NCBI RefSeq assembly: GCF_023008585.1
Contig: NZ_CP095393.1
Coordinates: 40,650 to 104,649 of the forward strand
Reading direction: 5' to 3'
From: Natribaculum breve
Lineage (GTDB): Archaea > Halobacteriota > Halobacteria > Halobacteriales > Natrialbaceae
DNA length: 64,000 bases
In this document: positions 35,117 through 43,393 of the stretch, one piece after another
Layout: the number at the start of each line of letters is the position of its first letter
How positions within the stretch are numbered: the stretch's first letter is position 1
The notes under the pieces: generated by a model
What the model was told of the DNA's origin: nothing
The model's database searches: none
What the model saw: only the letters and a program-made list of their open reading frames with translations
Made by a program: the position numbers and the translations under genes

Positions 35117-35983
35117 TCAGGTGTCTCCGGAACCGGCCATTTCACCGGGGATGCCGACATCGTCCATCAGCAAGACGCGTCGTTCAGTGTACTCGAGGCC
35201 GTTCTTGCGCTGTGTCCGCTTTTTGACTGCCAGCCTGCTCTTCGAGAGATCGAGTAACGCATCGATCGTTCGCGAAACCAGTTTCTTCGCGTAGTCGTCA
35301 CTGATGCCCTTCTCCTGCCGTCGGATCCAGTGTTTCATATCGCCGGCGGTGACGTACTCTTGGACGCTTGTACTCCCCTTCCGCCAGGGGTTGTCTCCAA
35401 CCGCCGGATCGGTACGTGCCTTCCAGAGCTTTGCAGCGAGCCGTGACGGGAGCGCCGATGTCGTTGCCCGGAGCATATCCTCGTCCATCTTCGCGAGCTG
35501 CTGGAGTGGAAGCAGATCTCCATACGAGAGGGAGACATCGCCACCACGCTCGAGTGGATCGTCACTTTCTGGCAATCGGAAATAGCTCTCACCATCGTCT
35601 TTGCGAATGCGCTCGAGGCGGCCATCCACAACGTCGATCTCCCCGTTATCGATATGTTCCTCCAGAAGGTGTGCACCCTTCTCGAGTTCGCGTGCTTGGA
35701 GTTCACCGACGCGATCTTTGTTGGCGTTGAGTTTCTTCTCGTGGGCGTCCAGTCGAGCTTCGATCGGTGTCTGTGATTCTTCCAGATCCTCAAGCCGTGC
35801 TTCGAGAGCCTTGTTTTCCGTGTGGGCCTCCTCGAGTTCGGCCTCGAGGTGACCGATACGGTCGTCCTTTTGAGTGAGTTCATCCTCGAGGGTTGTGACA
35901 CGCTCGTGAAGCCGCTCGAGTTCGTCGGCAAGTGTTTGGAGTGTCTGTGCATCGGGGTCGGGACAGTCTGTGTTCGCGCTCAT
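35117..35983 (-). CDS. Coiled-coil protein with DNA-binding-like C-terminus
   Basis: A 288-residue protein. Residues 12-110 are a long coiled coil (LQTLADELERLHERVTTLED, then LEAELEEAHTENKALEARLE). Residues 120-285 form a helical domain (GDLLPLQQLAKMDEDMLRAT, then YAKKLVSRTIDALLDLSKSR and LEYTERRVLLMD) that resembles a winged helix. The combination occurs in plasmid-encoded maintenance or SMC-like accessory proteins. ATG 35983 is used because the upstream frame is not conserved-looking. It is oriented with the next two genes. Confidence 0.6.
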   Translation of the reverse strand: MSANTDCPDPDAQTLQTLADELERLHERVTTLEDELTQKDDRIGHLEAELEEAHTENKALEARLEDLEESQTPIEARLDAHEKKLNANKDRVGELQARELEKGAHLLEEHIDNGEIDVVDGRLERIRKDDGESYFRLPESDDPLERGGDVSLSYGDLLPLQQLAKMDEDMLRATTSALPSRLAAKLWKARTDPAVGDNPWRKGSTSVQEYVTAGDMKHWIRRQEKGISDDYAKKLVSRTIDALLDLSKSRLAVKKRTQRKNGLEYTERRVLLMDDVGIPGEMAGSGDT

Positions 35984-36242
35984 TGGGTTCTGGTTTCGGT
36001 GGCATTGTCGGGCGATTCGACTCGCACTGCTGGTCGATATCGGGAACGCTGGTGGCACAGTAGACTGACGACTCGAGAGTCGTCTCGAGGGAACGCAGTG
36101 GGCGTCTCCCCGGAAGATGTCTTCGTGTTCGAAAGTCCGGTGTCGGTCTACCGGGGTTGGTGGCTCCGTCTCGAGTGGAGAGGTGCGGCGGTCTACTGCG
36201 CTGAATAAGTCAACGCGATCCCGAAGTGGTGTACTGGCTCAG

Positions 36243-36875
36243 CTAGCCACCCTCGGGTCGGAGTCGACAGTCATGGCTTGCCAGCGTGGTGAGCGAGTCG
36301 AACGGACACTCACAGATATCGCAGTAATGTCTCTGCTCGGTGAGGAATGTCTCACGTTTCGTGTGGCCGCCATCGGGCACGGCAGACTGTCTTTGATGCT
36401 CGAGTTCACTGGGGTCGTGCTCGCTGGGCCGTCCCTGTACGTGAAGGTCGACTTCGGTAATCGGTTCGCGACCTGTTTCTCTCCACTTGCTATTGCGGCG
36501 TTCGTGTTCGATCCGCCAGGCTTCGCCACCGGTATCGGGGACAACCATCACCCGGCGGCGACGGCCGTTGATCGACGTGTACTCGAACACGAATTCGACG
36601 GTCGGTTCGATGGACTGGTCACAGCCGCCGTCGGTTGCAAAACGTGGGTCGTCATCGGCATCGACGAGTAGAATTCCGTCCTCGGTCTCGAGAGTCTGGG
36701 CTCGGCTATCGTCGTCGGCGATAATGATCTCTGAGCCGTCGGTCGCTTCGATGTCGCCCGGTTCGTAGCCGGCGACGGCGCGGGCCTCCGCTCGCAGGCG
36801 CATCTCGCGAGCGCCGTCGCGCTCGAGCTGCTCGGCACGCTTTACGACAGCTTCGTGATCATTGACGATCGTCAT
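36243..36875 (-). CDS. C2H2/CCHC zinc-finger hypothetical protein
   Basis: A 210-residue acidic protein. The middle (VEFVFEYTSINGRRRRVMVV, then GGEAWRIEHERRNSKWRETG) is beta-rich. The C-terminus carries one zinc finger, YCDICECPFDSLTTLASHDC. It overlaps the upstream gene at 36872 by four bases, so the two are coupled. A nucleic-acid-binding regulator is plausible; no family is recognised. Confidence 0.65.
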   Translation of the reverse strand: MTIVNDHEAVVKRAEQLERDGAREMRLRAEARAVAGYEPGDIEATDGSEIIIADDDSRAQTLETEDGILLVDADDDPRFATDGGCDQSIEPTVEFVFEYTSINGRRRRVMVVPDTGGEAWRIEHERRNSKWRETGREPITEVDLHVQGRPSEHDPSELEHQRQSAVPDGGHTKRETFLTEQRHYCDICECPFDSLTTLASHDCRLRPEGG

Positions 36876-37177
36876 TGGTCGCTCACCTCGACAGCGCCGA
36901 CGATCGCGTCAGCCATCGTCTTGAACAGGTACTGCACTTCGAAGCCGCCGCGACGGTCGGCGATGTAGTCGATCCAGTCGTCGATCGTCTTCTCGACAGC
37001 CTCGAGGTCGTAACGGACGGTGCGCTCACCGTTCTCGATAACGTGAACGGACTCGTCAGTCGTCCGGTAGACGTGGTGTGCGCCCTCGTTGTCGACGCCA
37101 ACGGAGATGTAGTCGGCACGTGGGTCGGTAGTCTGTGCTTCCGAAACCGTTTCGTGGGTTCGCGGTTGAACACTCAT
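36872..37177 (-). CDS. Hypothetical protein coupled to the zinc-finger gene
   Basis: A 101-residue acidic protein, YISVGVDNEGAHHVYRTTDE, then VHVIENGERTVRYDLEAVEK and TIDDWIDYIADRRGGFEV. No family is recognised. It is the first gene of the leftward operon whose promoter faces the inverted-repeat region at 37289-37357. Confidence 0.6.
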   Translation of the reverse strand: MSVQPRTHETVSEAQTTDPRADYISVGVDNEGAHHVYRTTDESVHVIENGERTVRYDLEAVEKTIDDWIDYIADRRGGFEVQYLFKTMADAIVGAVEVSDQ

Positions 37178-37288
37178 TGTCCTTCTAGCACGGAGGACGC
37201 AGGTCGGGTGTTACAGCACCCGGCCGAGAATCGGTTTTCCCGGCCACCCTGCGTCTCTACTTCATAGTCTGTCAGCCAGCTCCTTAGT

Positions 37289-37357
37289 TATTACGTTCCG
37301 TTTATTCGTATCATGATTCGTTGATACTGAACGTAATAGTGATGTGACGGACCGTCA
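37289..37357 (+). promoter_or_regulatory. Nested inverted repeats between divergent genes
   Basis: TATTACGTTC (37289-37298) pairs perfectly with GAACGTAATA (37329-37338), and inside it GTATCA pairs with TGATAC. Next comes the 13-bp palindrome TGACGGACCGTCA (37345-37357), which touches the TATA-like CATATTTACC before ATG 37372. The position between the leftward operon and the winged-helix gene suggests an operator for that regulator. Confidence 0.6.
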
Positions 37358-37371
37358 TATTTACCCTTGTG

Positions 37372-37770
37372 ATGAGTGCAACAACTAATCGGATGACGCT
37401 TGATTCGTCGGATTTGAACCCGACAGACGTGGCAATTCTCGATGAGCTACGGCACGGCCGGGCCACTCCTGCACATATCGCTGAAAAGCACGGTTATTCG
37501 AGCGGAAACGTCCGAAATCGAATGACACACCTCGCGTCACACGACCATGTTGAGGGGATTGGTGGCGGAATGTACGAACTCGTCGACGACCCACGCGATG
37601 ACGTTAATGATCGTGTCCGCGTACTTCTGATTCGGGCAAGCGATCCGACAACCCTTGAAGAAGCCGAAAACGCGATGGACCTCGAACTTGGCCCAGCTGT
37701 TGAAGATATTGAGAGCGACATTGTGGAGGTGTCAAAAGACGATCTCGAGGAGTTGATCGACGATGAGTAA
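37372..37770 (+). CDS. Winged-helix regulator, antitoxin-like
   Basis: A 132-residue protein. LNPTDVAILDELRHGRATPA, then IAEKHGYSSGNVRNRMTHLA and HVEGIGGGMYELV form a winged helix. The acidic C-terminus (VLLIRASDPTTLEEAENAMD, then VSKDDLEELIDDE) may bind a partner. The gene is followed with overlap by a frameshifted small gene at 37763, the layout of a two-gene autoregulated unit. Its operator is probably the palindrome at 37345-37357. I chose ATG 37372 over a GTG three bases upstream. Confidence 0.75.
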   Translation: MSATTNRMTLDSSDLNPTDVAILDELRHGRATPAHIAEKHGYSSGNVRNRMTHLASHDHVEGIGGGMYELVDDPRDDVNDRVRVLLIRASDPTTLEEAENAMDLELGPAVEDIESDIVEVSKDDLEELIDDE

Positions 37771-37948
37771 CCAGCAGCCCTGTCGAACCTTGAGGTTCGC
37801 GAACAGTCGCTCGCCCAGATCCGCGACGCACTCGCCGCACTCCAGCAGGTGCCGGCTGCTGGGTCACAGACATGGTCGATGATGCCCAGTCACTCGAACG
37901 ATCGCTGTTGAACGAAGTCGGCCAGATGCGAGGTGGTCCCGATCAGTA
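37763..37948 (+). pseudogene. Frameshifted partner of the winged-helix regulator
   Basis: ATG 37763 overlaps the regulator stop, but coding sense moves to the next frame at once (LEVREQSLAQIRDALAALQQ) and again near 37870 (MVDDAQSLERSLLNEVGQMR, ending at TAG 37946-37948). Two lost or gained bases explain this. The intact product would be a short helical protein of about 60 residues. It may have been the partner of a regulatory or toxin-antitoxin unit. Confidence 0.5.
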
Positions 37949-38082
37949 GCACAACCACTGATGGTGGCCTCGGACTTGATTGGCTCGAGAAGATATCAAG
38001 TCTCCTCGGATAGGAAGGGGCGATAGTCATCAAGCAAGCTAGGCCAGAAGAGAATAGGAATCGATTCTGTCTAATATCGCGC

Positions 38083-38179
38083 TGCGTTTGCGATCCCATA
38101 CGGGTTCGGAACGTCGCGCGGCCAGCGTGTCGTTACGTTCAGGCATGCGCTTCAACCCCACAACGGATTTATCTGAAAC
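38083..38179 (+). CRISPR. Two degenerate CRISPR repeats around one spacer-sized gap
   Basis: Bases 38149-38179 read GCTTCAACCCCACAA, then CGGATTTA, then TCTGAAAC. I match these against the remembered reverse complement of the haloarchaeal type I-B repeat (GCTTCAATCCCACAA, GGGTTCG, TCTGAAAC): about 26 of 30 positions with one inserted base. A weaker copy, with ATCCCATACGGGTTCG and GAAC, ends at 38112. The gap 38113-38148 is 36 bases, a normal haloarchaeal spacer length. No cas gene is in the window. The rest of 37949-38524 shows no gene. Confidence 0.4.
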
Positions 38180-38524
38180 CGATAACTCGTCGCGCTTCCT
38201 TAGTCGCCGATCAGACATTGATATGTTCGGTACTGAGATTGGTCACCCTCAGCAGCAGCTCTGAGACAATTCGTACACACGAACCCAGCTTTTTCAAATG
38301 AAATCAACATCAATACAGAGGCATATCGTCTAAATAGACACAGACAGGCCGTTTACTTCGGAATCCCCCAATTGACGACGTGCACACGGCGAGTCGCGGC
38401 TCGTGTGCATATTCGGGAATCGGATTCTGACGACATGCAACCTCAGGGAAGGAGAGGAAACCCCCTAATCGACACAACTACATAGAAAATACTAGTGGTA
38501 GCCGATATCAGGTGCTGCTGTTAT

Positions 38525-39214
38525 TTATCGACCTTCATAGAGTCGATCTCCTAACTTTCTCGGTAAAACAGCCTGCGTGCGTTCCGCTGTTTTGTCAATA
38601 TCATATTCTACCCGCTGAGTATCTATCTCCCAAGAATTAGTATCTAATATAGCATAACCGGCTCTCGGATCATGATCACGGGGTTGACCTACGCTGCCTG
38701 GATTAACAACAGCTGCAATATCGGTTTCAACAATAAACTGTTGATGGGTATGACCCAAGACGATTATGTCTGGGGTATGATTAAACCAACTCTCTATTTT
38801 ATCTTCACTAATCATATCTTCTCTCACATATTGGTTTAATTTGTCATCTGGAGAACCATGAGTCATATAGATGTCTATATTATCTATAACTTCTCTGTAT
38901 TCACATCCTAGGGATTTCAAATATGCCTCACTTTCTGGAGATAGTTTCCTCCGTGTCCAATCTACTGCCCTCTTTGCTGAAATATTAAAGTTACTTGGCG
39001 TTTCGGTTAAAACAGCTTCATCATGATTCCCACGAACTGACGTTATATCGTATTCTGAAAAAAGCGCGATTACTTGATTGGGGAATGCATTATATCCAAC
39101 AACATCTCCTGCACATAATATAGAATCAATCTCTCTATTTTCAATATCAGCTAAGACAGAGCATAGTGCAGGCGAATTAGCGTGAATATCGGATATGAAT
39201 GCAATTCTCATCAT
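38525..39214 (-). CDS. Calcineurin-like metallophosphoesterase
   Basis: A 229-residue protein with all core motifs: FISDIHAN (D-x-H), CAGDVVGYN (GD), RGNHDEAV (GNHD), MTHGSPD and LGHTHQQF (GHxH), then NPGSVGQPRD. This is the YfcE/MJ0936-like family of dimetal phosphodiesterases. The first ATG is doubled (MM), and the second at 39211 may be used. It is the last gene of a four-gene leftward unit. It could remove a phosphate made or used by its neighbours, for example a signalling nucleotide; this is inference. Confidence 0.85.
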   Translation of the reverse strand: MMRIAFISDIHANSPALCSVLADIENREIDSILCAGDVVGYNAFPNQVIALFSEYDITSVRGNHDEAVLTETPSNFNISAKRAVDWTRRKLSPESEAYLKSLGCEYREVIDNIDIYMTHGSPDDKLNQYVREDMISEDKIESWFNHTPDIIVLGHTHQQFIVETDIAAVVNPGSVGQPRDHDPRAGYAILDTNSWEIDTQRVEYDIDKTAERTQAVLPRKLGDRLYEGR

Positions 39215-39235
39215 CCCCGTCTAATAACCCCGCAC

Positions 39236-40438
39236 CTATAAATCAGACTCTATCAAAGAAAGAGCATCTTCCCAGTCAGAATAAATACTCGGCTCTGGCT
39301 CAGAGAGCATTCCAAATGTCTCGCTAATTTCATCGTAAAGATCGCTAGCAGATTCGATTTTACTCTTGGCCAGCTCAAATCTCTCTTCCATAGAAGCCCC
39401 TTTGTATCGTTCAGCTATCTGGTTACAGCACCAAATATAGTGATCCCATGAGGCATTTCTGAATTTCCATCCTGCTGCTGATGGAGGGACAGATGGATCA
39501 AATAGCGCTTCATCGTAAGGTGAGTTGGTTCGTATCTTTTCTGTATCAAAATCGTTCTTTTGATACATGAGATCCAATTCTGGATCTACCCGTAGCTCAT
39601 TTAGCAATTTATCTGTATAGTATTTAATAACGATTCTACCGCCCCCTTGTTCATCTTCAGGATCCCATCGCCGAGTATCGAAGGACCTAAGGTTCTGATA
39701 ATGGCCGGATGCAAATGCATTAACACCAATACCAAAGAAAAGATGTGCTATCTGATGAGTATGACCAACTAATACATCATACCTATTCTTCCTCAGTGTG
39801 TTAAGTAATTGAAGGAAGGAATATACATTTGACGAACCAGTAAGTGGATATCTCTGCTCCCGCTCGAATTCAGCTGAAACATAAAATCCGTCCGGATCCA
39901 TCTGGGTGATCTGATTGAGTAGATAGGTCCGCTGTTCTGCATCGACTAGTGATTTTTGATAAATTGGGAGGGAAACAAGAATGGGTATATCTCGCCCCTC
40001 CTCTTCAGCAATATTCATGAAGACAGCAGTCATTTCCTCCCACTCACTGACTTTTGACTCAGAAAAAGTATCTAAGAACCGGGCAGGGGATATGTAAGCA
40101 TCAACGCTGAGCTTGTCTTGAGTGGATATGATTTCTCGACATAACGACTCATACTGACTGCTGACCCCAGCCGTGTCAAATTCATCACCGCCGTATTCAT
40201 TAAAATAAGAGTAGGTCTCTAGGTCTGGTCGATTAGTCCGAGGAATGTAAAATTGGGGATCAAAAAGAACTAATCCATCTCCTTGGTGAATGCTTCGGGC
40301 AATCTCTCTGTTCTTTTCAAGTTTGTAATCTGCTGGGCTAAGGATTGCTCCATCGCAATTCCCTTTTTCCAGATTGTCTATAGTAAGCTTATGGCCGTTG
40401 TGCCCGATCTGCACTAGGTATGTTGGTTCATCAAACAT
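39236..40438 (-). CDS. Unrecognised TIM-barrel-like protein of the kinase unit
   Basis: A 400-residue protein that I cannot assign. It begins YLVQIGHNGHKLTIDNLEKG with GAILSPADYKL. It has repeated strand-helix units such as IPILVSLPIYQ, DGFYVSAEFE, YDVLVGHTHQIAHLFFGIG and VNAFASGHYQNLRSF. That alternation suggests a TIM barrel, perhaps remotely like the TGT/DpdA queuine-transferase fold, but no catalytic signature is secure. A C-terminal helical part (residues 320-400) includes HYIWCCNQIAERYKG. It starts two bases after the kinase stop and lies 21 bases before the phosphoesterase. Confidence 0.65.
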   Translation of the reverse strand: MFDEPTYLVQIGHNGHKLTIDNLEKGNCDGAILSPADYKLEKNREIARSIHQGDGLVLFDPQFYIPRTNRPDLETYSYFNEYGGDEFDTAGVSSQYESLCREIISTQDKLSVDAYISPARFLDTFSESKVSEWEEMTAVFMNIAEEEGRDIPILVSLPIYQKSLVDAEQRTYLLNQITQMDPDGFYVSAEFEREQRYPLTGSSNVYSFLQLLNTLRKNRYDVLVGHTHQIAHLFFGIGVNAFASGHYQNLRSFDTRRWDPEDEQGGGRIVIKYYTDKLLNELRVDPELDLMYQKNDFDTEKIRTNSPYDEALFDPSVPPSAAGWKFRNASWDHYIWCCNQIAERYKGASMEERFELAKSKIESASDLYDEISETFGMLSEPEPSIYSDWEDALSLIESDL

Positions 40439-40440
40439 TG

Positions 40441-41298
40441 TTACAGTCCCTCTTGGATTATTTTGGATAAATCTTGGCGAGCATGTTCTGCTTTTCTGAA
40501 ACGGTCTGCGGGTTCGTACTCTGTCAGGCGTTTATAAAATCTGTTTAATGAATTCTCTAACTCATCGTCATTTAGCTGGCCCGATAGTTCCTTTCGATTG
40601 TGCTCTAAAATAGCATCCCGGAATCCCATCCCTTCTTGATTAAATGGGTGTTCACCGGTCGTAGCCTCGAACAATACGATACCGGTTGAGAACATATCCG
40701 TTCTGGTATTCTGATTGTCTCTATCGTTTTGAAGGACTTCTGGTGCGGAATATGCGGTCGTTCCTGGACCCGACCGTTGAAAATCTGGTGTGAGTGTTTC
40801 TCTTTCGTTCATACGAGCTACGCCAACATCAAGTAGGCGTATACCATCCTCAGAGACCATTATATTTCCTGGCTTAATGTCACGATGTACAATATCGTGC
40901 TCTTCAAATTCAGACAAGGCGTGAAGAATAGAATTAGCCACCTTCACACCAAGTCGTGCATCTACCGGCCCAGAATCAATTCTTTCCTTCAGTGTGATTC
41001 CGTCCACAAACTCCTCAACGATCACAAACGCAGAAGATCCATCAATATCACCATCCCAGGCGTCTATAAGGTCTACAAAAACGTCTGACTCAAGAGTTTG
41101 CATAATTTCAATCTCTCGTTCCGTATACCCCTCTAGTCGGTCGGTTGAATCGTCATAAGGGATAATCTTCAGTGCGACTAATTCGTCATCATACTCTGAT
41201 TTAAATACACGTTTTATATTTCCTTCTTCAATCTCATTATGGATCTCAAAATCAGGATAAGCCGTTTCAATTTGATCGATGGTTATATCGTCTGGCAT
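40441..41298 (-). CDS. Eukaryotic-type Ser/Thr protein kinase
   Basis: A 285-residue kinase catalytic domain without a transmembrane segment. It has the ATP lysine in VALKIIP (K44), HRDIKPGN (D140, N145), DVG in place of DFG (157-159), APE (185-187) and DMFSTG (D201). The glycine-rich loop is weak (EIEEGNIKRVF). It is therefore probably active despite the DVG variant. It starts immediately after the nuclease-like gene (one base gap) and is followed closely by the next gene, so all four should be co-transcribed. Kinases inside defence islands often act as effectors or sensors. Confidence 0.9.
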   Translation of the reverse strand: MPDDITIDQIETAYPDFEIHNEIEEGNIKRVFKSEYDDELVALKIIPYDDSTDRLEGYTEREIEIMQTLESDVFVDLIDAWDGDIDGSSAFVIVEEFVDGITLKERIDSGPVDARLGVKVANSILHALSEFEEHDIVHRDIKPGNIMVSEDGIRLLDVGVARMNERETLTPDFQRSGPGTTAYSAPEVLQNDRDNQNTRTDMFSTGIVLFEATTGEHPFNQEGMGFRDAILEHNRKELSGQLNDDELENSLNRFYKRLTEYEPADRFRKAEHARQDLSKIIQEGL

Positions 41299-41299
41299 A

Positions 41300-41992
41300 T
41301 CAGTCTGTACAGACTGAATATGGCAATTCTTCCCTTATAGTTGTTTCATTTAGACGCCACTTGTTCATGGGAGAATACGGTGACTCTTTCTCTGGCTTAT
41401 AATGGACAAAATACTCACCATCCGAATTTATCTCCATTAGCCCTACATCGTGCTTCTTAAACTCATCTATATTTTCAATTGCCCGGATTATATTATCTTC
41501 ATCTAATGCTACAAACTGATAATCGGCGAAGGATTTCCCTCTTATAGCTTGTTTCAAAGCTTGTTTCCACTTGCCGAGCTTGAGTTCAATAGAGTACGAT
41601 GTTGTAACGTGGCGTCTGAGATAAGGCGCTGTCCGGATCTTACCATCGTCTAACTCCTTAACAAAGCCGCTTTCGATAAGCCAATCTAAAGCCTCCTGCT
41701 TTTTATTTTCGCTAGTCGCACCAATAGTGAAGAAATGGTCTTTTGTAACTGCTCCTCGACCATGGAGCTGCAAAAATACTTGGAGATAGGTATTCTCTTC
41801 AATAGAAGACGATATCCCCAATACATCTATTCGGCGCTTAAGGTATTCCTCAGAAGCTTTTGCAAGGACAATATCTGCGCGACCATTCGCATAAGAAAAT
41901 TCATCAAGAATTACAGTCTCTCCATCAGTAAATCCGTCTTCTAAGGTTTCCAATGCCACCTCCTTCATCTCAGCCTCAGAATCAAAACTCAT
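41300..41992 (-). CDS. PD-(D/E)XK-like protein, first gene of the kinase unit
   Basis: A 230-residue protein. Residues 26-55 read ETVILDEFSYANGRADIVLA, and a later part reads SYSIELKLGKWKQALKQAIR and FADYQFVALDED. The D-x-V strand followed by E-x-K and a helix is the pattern of PD-(D/E)XK nucleases, typically of restriction or Mrr type. A winged-helix-like section lies between (DHFFTIGATSENKKQEALDW, then LIESGFVKEL). It may alternatively bind rather than cleave DNA. It is AT-rich compared with the plasmid genes around it. Confidence 0.6.
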   Translation of the reverse strand: MSFDSEAEMKEVALETLEDGFTDGETVILDEFSYANGRADIVLAKASEEYLKRRIDVLGISSSIEENTYLQVFLQLHGRGAVTKDHFFTIGATSENKKQEALDWLIESGFVKELDDGKIRTAPYLRRHVTTSYSIELKLGKWKQALKQAIRGKSFADYQFVALDEDNIIRAIENIDEFKKHDVGLMEINSDGEYFVHYKPEKESPYSPMNKWRLNETTIREELPYSVCTD

Positions 41993-42160
41993 ATTTTGTC
42001 TTACTCTGTCTTAGAACTCCCTAGTTATATTTTGTTTGATTGTAAGTAGACTTGTCAACCGATTATAGCCATTACTCTGCTACACAAAAACCTTGACCTC
42101 CGTTTCATGTGCTTCAACTGGAGATCTGCATGCGAAGATAGGGGCGGAGCGTTGTAATTT

Positions 42161-42460
42161 TTTGGCGCTGTTGCCTTGGCGACACTCCCAGGCTGGACGC
42201 TAGTCTATCTCATCGAAGGGATTACTGAGGTTCTCGCACATGGCGTCACGGCGGCGGTCTTCGCTGGGTAGTTTTTCTCGACGGCAGCCGCGCTCTCGCT
42301 TCCCTGATCCCCGATCACTTCGTCGATTCGTTCTGTGAGCTGTTTAGTCGCCCTCAGATACGCGTTGTACCAGAACCGTCGTCTCGCTAGATTCTCGAGC
42401 GCGACGACCTCAACGCTCGAGCATCGTCGGGAGATCGCCGAGACGCTATCGACGCGAGTA
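42161..42460 (+). pseudogene. Remnants of a membrane protein and other coding scraps
   Basis: Bases 42167-42271 read AVALATLPGWTLVYLIEGIT and VLAHGVTAAVFAG before TAG, which looks like the end of a membrane protein with its start missing. The following 180 bases carry broken sense in two frames (for example SLIPDHFVDSFCELFSRPQI). I see no intact gene. The island border with GC-rich plasmid DNA lies about here. Confidence 0.3.
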
Positions 42461-42817
42461 ATGGACGACGTCCTGGACGATCTCGAGAAGGATCATCGGA
42501 GGCAGGTCCAGCGTTTGAAAGAGAAACTGTCGAAAAAAGAGTCACAGAAACAGCGGCTGGAAAACCGACGCAAGGAAGCACTCAGCCAGCTCGACGACGC
42601 GATCGACGAGTATGAGGAACAGCTCCAGCAATCGTTCGGTTTTGCCGGCGGTGACTCAGGGAAGATCCGTGAGAAAATCGCGGACCTGGAAGATAAGCGG
42701 CAGCGCAGGAAGACCCGTTTCATGGAGCGAATCCAAGAAGTCGAAGACGAGATAATCGAGCTGGAGGACGAAATCAGCCAGTTAGAAGATATCGGGTCAT
42801 TCGATGGCGTACTTTAG
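42461..42817 (+). CDS. Coiled-coil hypothetical protein
   Basis: A 118-residue protein, nearly all coiled coil (DLEKDHRRQVQRLKEKLSKK, then LENRRKEALSQLDDAIDEYE and FMERIQEVEDEIIELEDEIS). ATG 42461 is my choice; the frame runs farther upstream through remnant DNA. Its stop abuts the TBP stop at 42818, so the two genes converge. It may be a truncated gene fused to remnants. Confidence 0.55.
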   Translation: MDDVLDDLEKDHRRQVQRLKEKLSKKESQKQRLENRRKEALSQLDDAIDEYEEQLQQSFGFAGGDSGKIREKIADLEDKRQRRKTRFMERIQEVEDEIIELEDEISQLEDIGSFDGVL

Positions 42818-43363
42818 TTAGTTCAGCCCGTATTCGTTGAGGGTGTCTTCCAAGTCGGCGAATACGTCCCTGGCTTCTTCCTTGTCTGTTACGCCAGCTA
42901 TGACTGCTTTACCGGAGGCGAATATCAGTAGTACACAGGAGTGACCAGCAGGTCGATAAACCAGTCCGGGGAACTGCTCGGGTTCATACTCTGTTTGCTC
43001 GAGGCCCAGTCCGATCGCGAGTGATTCTAGGTTCTGTTCGTTTCCAAGGTCAGCTACAACGACGTAGTTCTGTATCTTGAACTGGAGGTCATCCGAATCT
43101 GGTATCACACCCATCTCAGACAAGAGATCAAGGAAACGATCTCGGTATCTGTATGCCTCTTCATCAGATTCCGCACCTGTGACGATGTACTTCCCAGTCC
43201 GATAGATCGTGATGAGTGGTGCATCGTCATCGAATCGAAGATAAACACCAGGGTAGTGGTCAGGGTCGAAGTCCGCGATCGAGGAGTCCAGGTCTTCAGC
43301 GAGTTGAGATAGATCTAATTCGACGTCAAGAGAACCGGATCCTACGACATTGACTACATCCAT
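42818..43363 (-). CDS. tbp: TATA-box-binding protein (accessory copy)
   Basis: A 181-residue protein with the two-fold TBP repeat: VVGSGSLDVELDLSQLAEDL, then YLRFDDDAPLITIYRTGKYI in the first half and KIQNYVVVADLGNEQNLESL, GLVYRPAGHSCVLLIFASGK in the second. It has the usual size for an archaeal TBP. It binds TATA boxes and recruits TFB and RNA polymerase. Haloarchaea often carry several TBPs on plasmids. It is the gene directly downstream of the restriction-methylase (30 bases), so it is probably on the same transcript, an unusual arrangement. Confidence 0.9.
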   Translation of the reverse strand: MDVVNVVGSGSLDVELDLSQLAEDLDSSIADFDPDHYPGVYLRFDDDAPLITIYRTGKYIVTGAESDEEAYRYRDRFLDLLSEMGVIPDSDDLQFKIQNYVVVADLGNEQNLESLAIGLGLEQTEYEPEQFPGLVYRPAGHSCVLLIFASGKAVIAGVTDKEEARDVFADLEDTLNEYGLN

Positions 43364-43393
43364 TTATTCTCAATCCCGATGCCGGAAAGGATA

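Noticed and set aside
35368..35730. Forward frame opposite the coiled-coil/winged-helix gene
   Set aside because: Antisense shadow of 35117-35983; low-complexity translation.
38270..38295. ACACACGAACCCAGC as a third CRISPR-like repeat
   Set aside because: Only eight bases match the remembered repeat and the spacing from the other two does not fit.
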